A stretch of DNA of 64,000 nt from the NCBI GenBank assembly GCA_018823745.1, contig JAHJHR010000018.1, forward strand, positions 62,001 through 126,000. The letters run 5' to 3'. The stretch's first letter is position 1; each line of letters opens with the position of its first letter. Position numbers and translations under genes: made by a program. Under the pieces are notes generated by a model. That model worked only from the letters and a program-made list of their open reading frames with translations, was not told the origin of the DNA and ran no database searches. The stretch is from Alphaproteobacteria bacterium. GTDB taxonomy: Bacteria; Pseudomonadota; Alphaproteobacteria; Oceanibaculales; Oceanibaculaceae. Positions 63,758 to 64,000 of the stretch are shown here, one piece after another.

Positions 63758-64000
63758 ATGAATATTTTCAATGATCTGAAAGACCATCTTAAAACCGCAT
63801 TGGAGGCGATGATTGCCGCCGGCGAGCTGCCGGAAGGCCTGCCGCTCGACCGGGTGACGATGGAGCCGCCGCGCGATCCCAGCCATGGCGACGCCGCGAC
63901 CAATGCAGCGATGGTGCTGGCCAAGCCGGCCGGCATGAAGCCGCGCGACCTTGCCGAAAAACTGCGGCCGCGCCTCGATGCGCTGGATTTCGTCACCGAA
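63758..64000 (+). CDS. argS: Arginyl-tRNA synthetase, N-terminal fragment (runs off the window)
   Basis: The first 81 codons read MNIFNDLKDHLKTALEAMIAAGELPEGLPLDRVTMEPPRD and then PSHGDAATNAAMVLAK, the Add1 N-terminal domain of ArgS that recognises the tRNA D-loop. The ATG directly follows the dgt stop. The catalytic domain lies beyond the window, so completeness cannot be judged. Confidence 0.93.
   Translation, partial: MNIFNDLKDHLKTALEAMIAAGELPEGLPLDRVTMEPPRDPSHGDAATNAAMVLAKPAGMKPRDLAEKLRPRLDALDFVTE

Overview
The window is a high-GC chromosomal segment, almost fully coding, from an alphaproteobacterium. A member of the Rhodospirillales or a close relative fits best. The evidence is gene content: a PopZ-type DUF2497 protein directly before valS, an NDUFS4-like complex I accessory protein, aapJQMP-type amino acid transport, an ExoD protein, and a ferritin-like protein close to the Rhodospirillum encapsulated ferritin. 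No phage, IS element, integrase or CRISPR array is visible. The genus assignment is inference only.

Layout. 1-7.5 kb holds an EthD-like protein, an HI0933-type flavoprotein, a PAS protein, a DUF6726-like lipoprotein, a VOC protein, an EamA exporter, a compact operon (two-subunit TPP decarboxylase-like enzyme plus M20 peptidase) and a small lipoprotein with its own terminator. 7.2-11.8 kb holds an orphan EncFtn-like ferritin, a phospholipase D-like enzyme, a SprA-related HEQAH protein, a second EamA exporter and a FlgC-like protein behind a strong promoter. 11.8-21.4 kb is a molybdenum hydroxylase locus read on the minus strand: coxG, coxS, coxL, coxM, a terminator, then coxD (MoxR), coxE (VWA), two XdhC-type proteins linked by ATGA overlaps, and a MoeA/MocA fusion. 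The large subunit has the AYRGAGR motif of form II/CODH-like enzymes, so carbon monoxide need not be the substrate.

21.5-29 kb holds a Na+/H+ antiporter, a ThiXY-type pyrimidine transporter behind a TPP riboswitch, an AcuC/histone-deacetylase-like protein, a DUF192 protein, a possible small RNA, a membrane protein and an unrecognised 400-residue protein. 29-36 kb holds tRNA-Pro, an NDUFS4-like protein, tRNA-Arg, a Cache-HAMP-GGDEF cyclase, a GNAT enzyme, an ABC-F ATPase, and a cysteine-dioxygenase-like cupin overlapping a four-domain rhodanese. 36-43 kb holds hisI-metC diverging from aapJQMP, whose leader carries a near-perfect sigma-54 promoter.

43-51 kb holds sulfurtransferase and acetyltransferase genes, SixA and CYTH-CHAD, tRNA-Cys, tRNA-Asn, a Pcm-like methyltransferase and a TolC-like protein. 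51-64 kb is mostly housekeeping: popZ, valS, a HAD hydrolase, ilvD, an MlrC-type M81 peptidase, exoD, a GFA protein, xth, erpA, dgt and the start of argS. The most unusual items are the ferritin without an encapsulin, the TPP-enzyme/M20 operon, the dioxygenase/rhodanese pair, two look-alike glutamine-rich mini-proteins 52 kb apart, and several structured RNA leaders.
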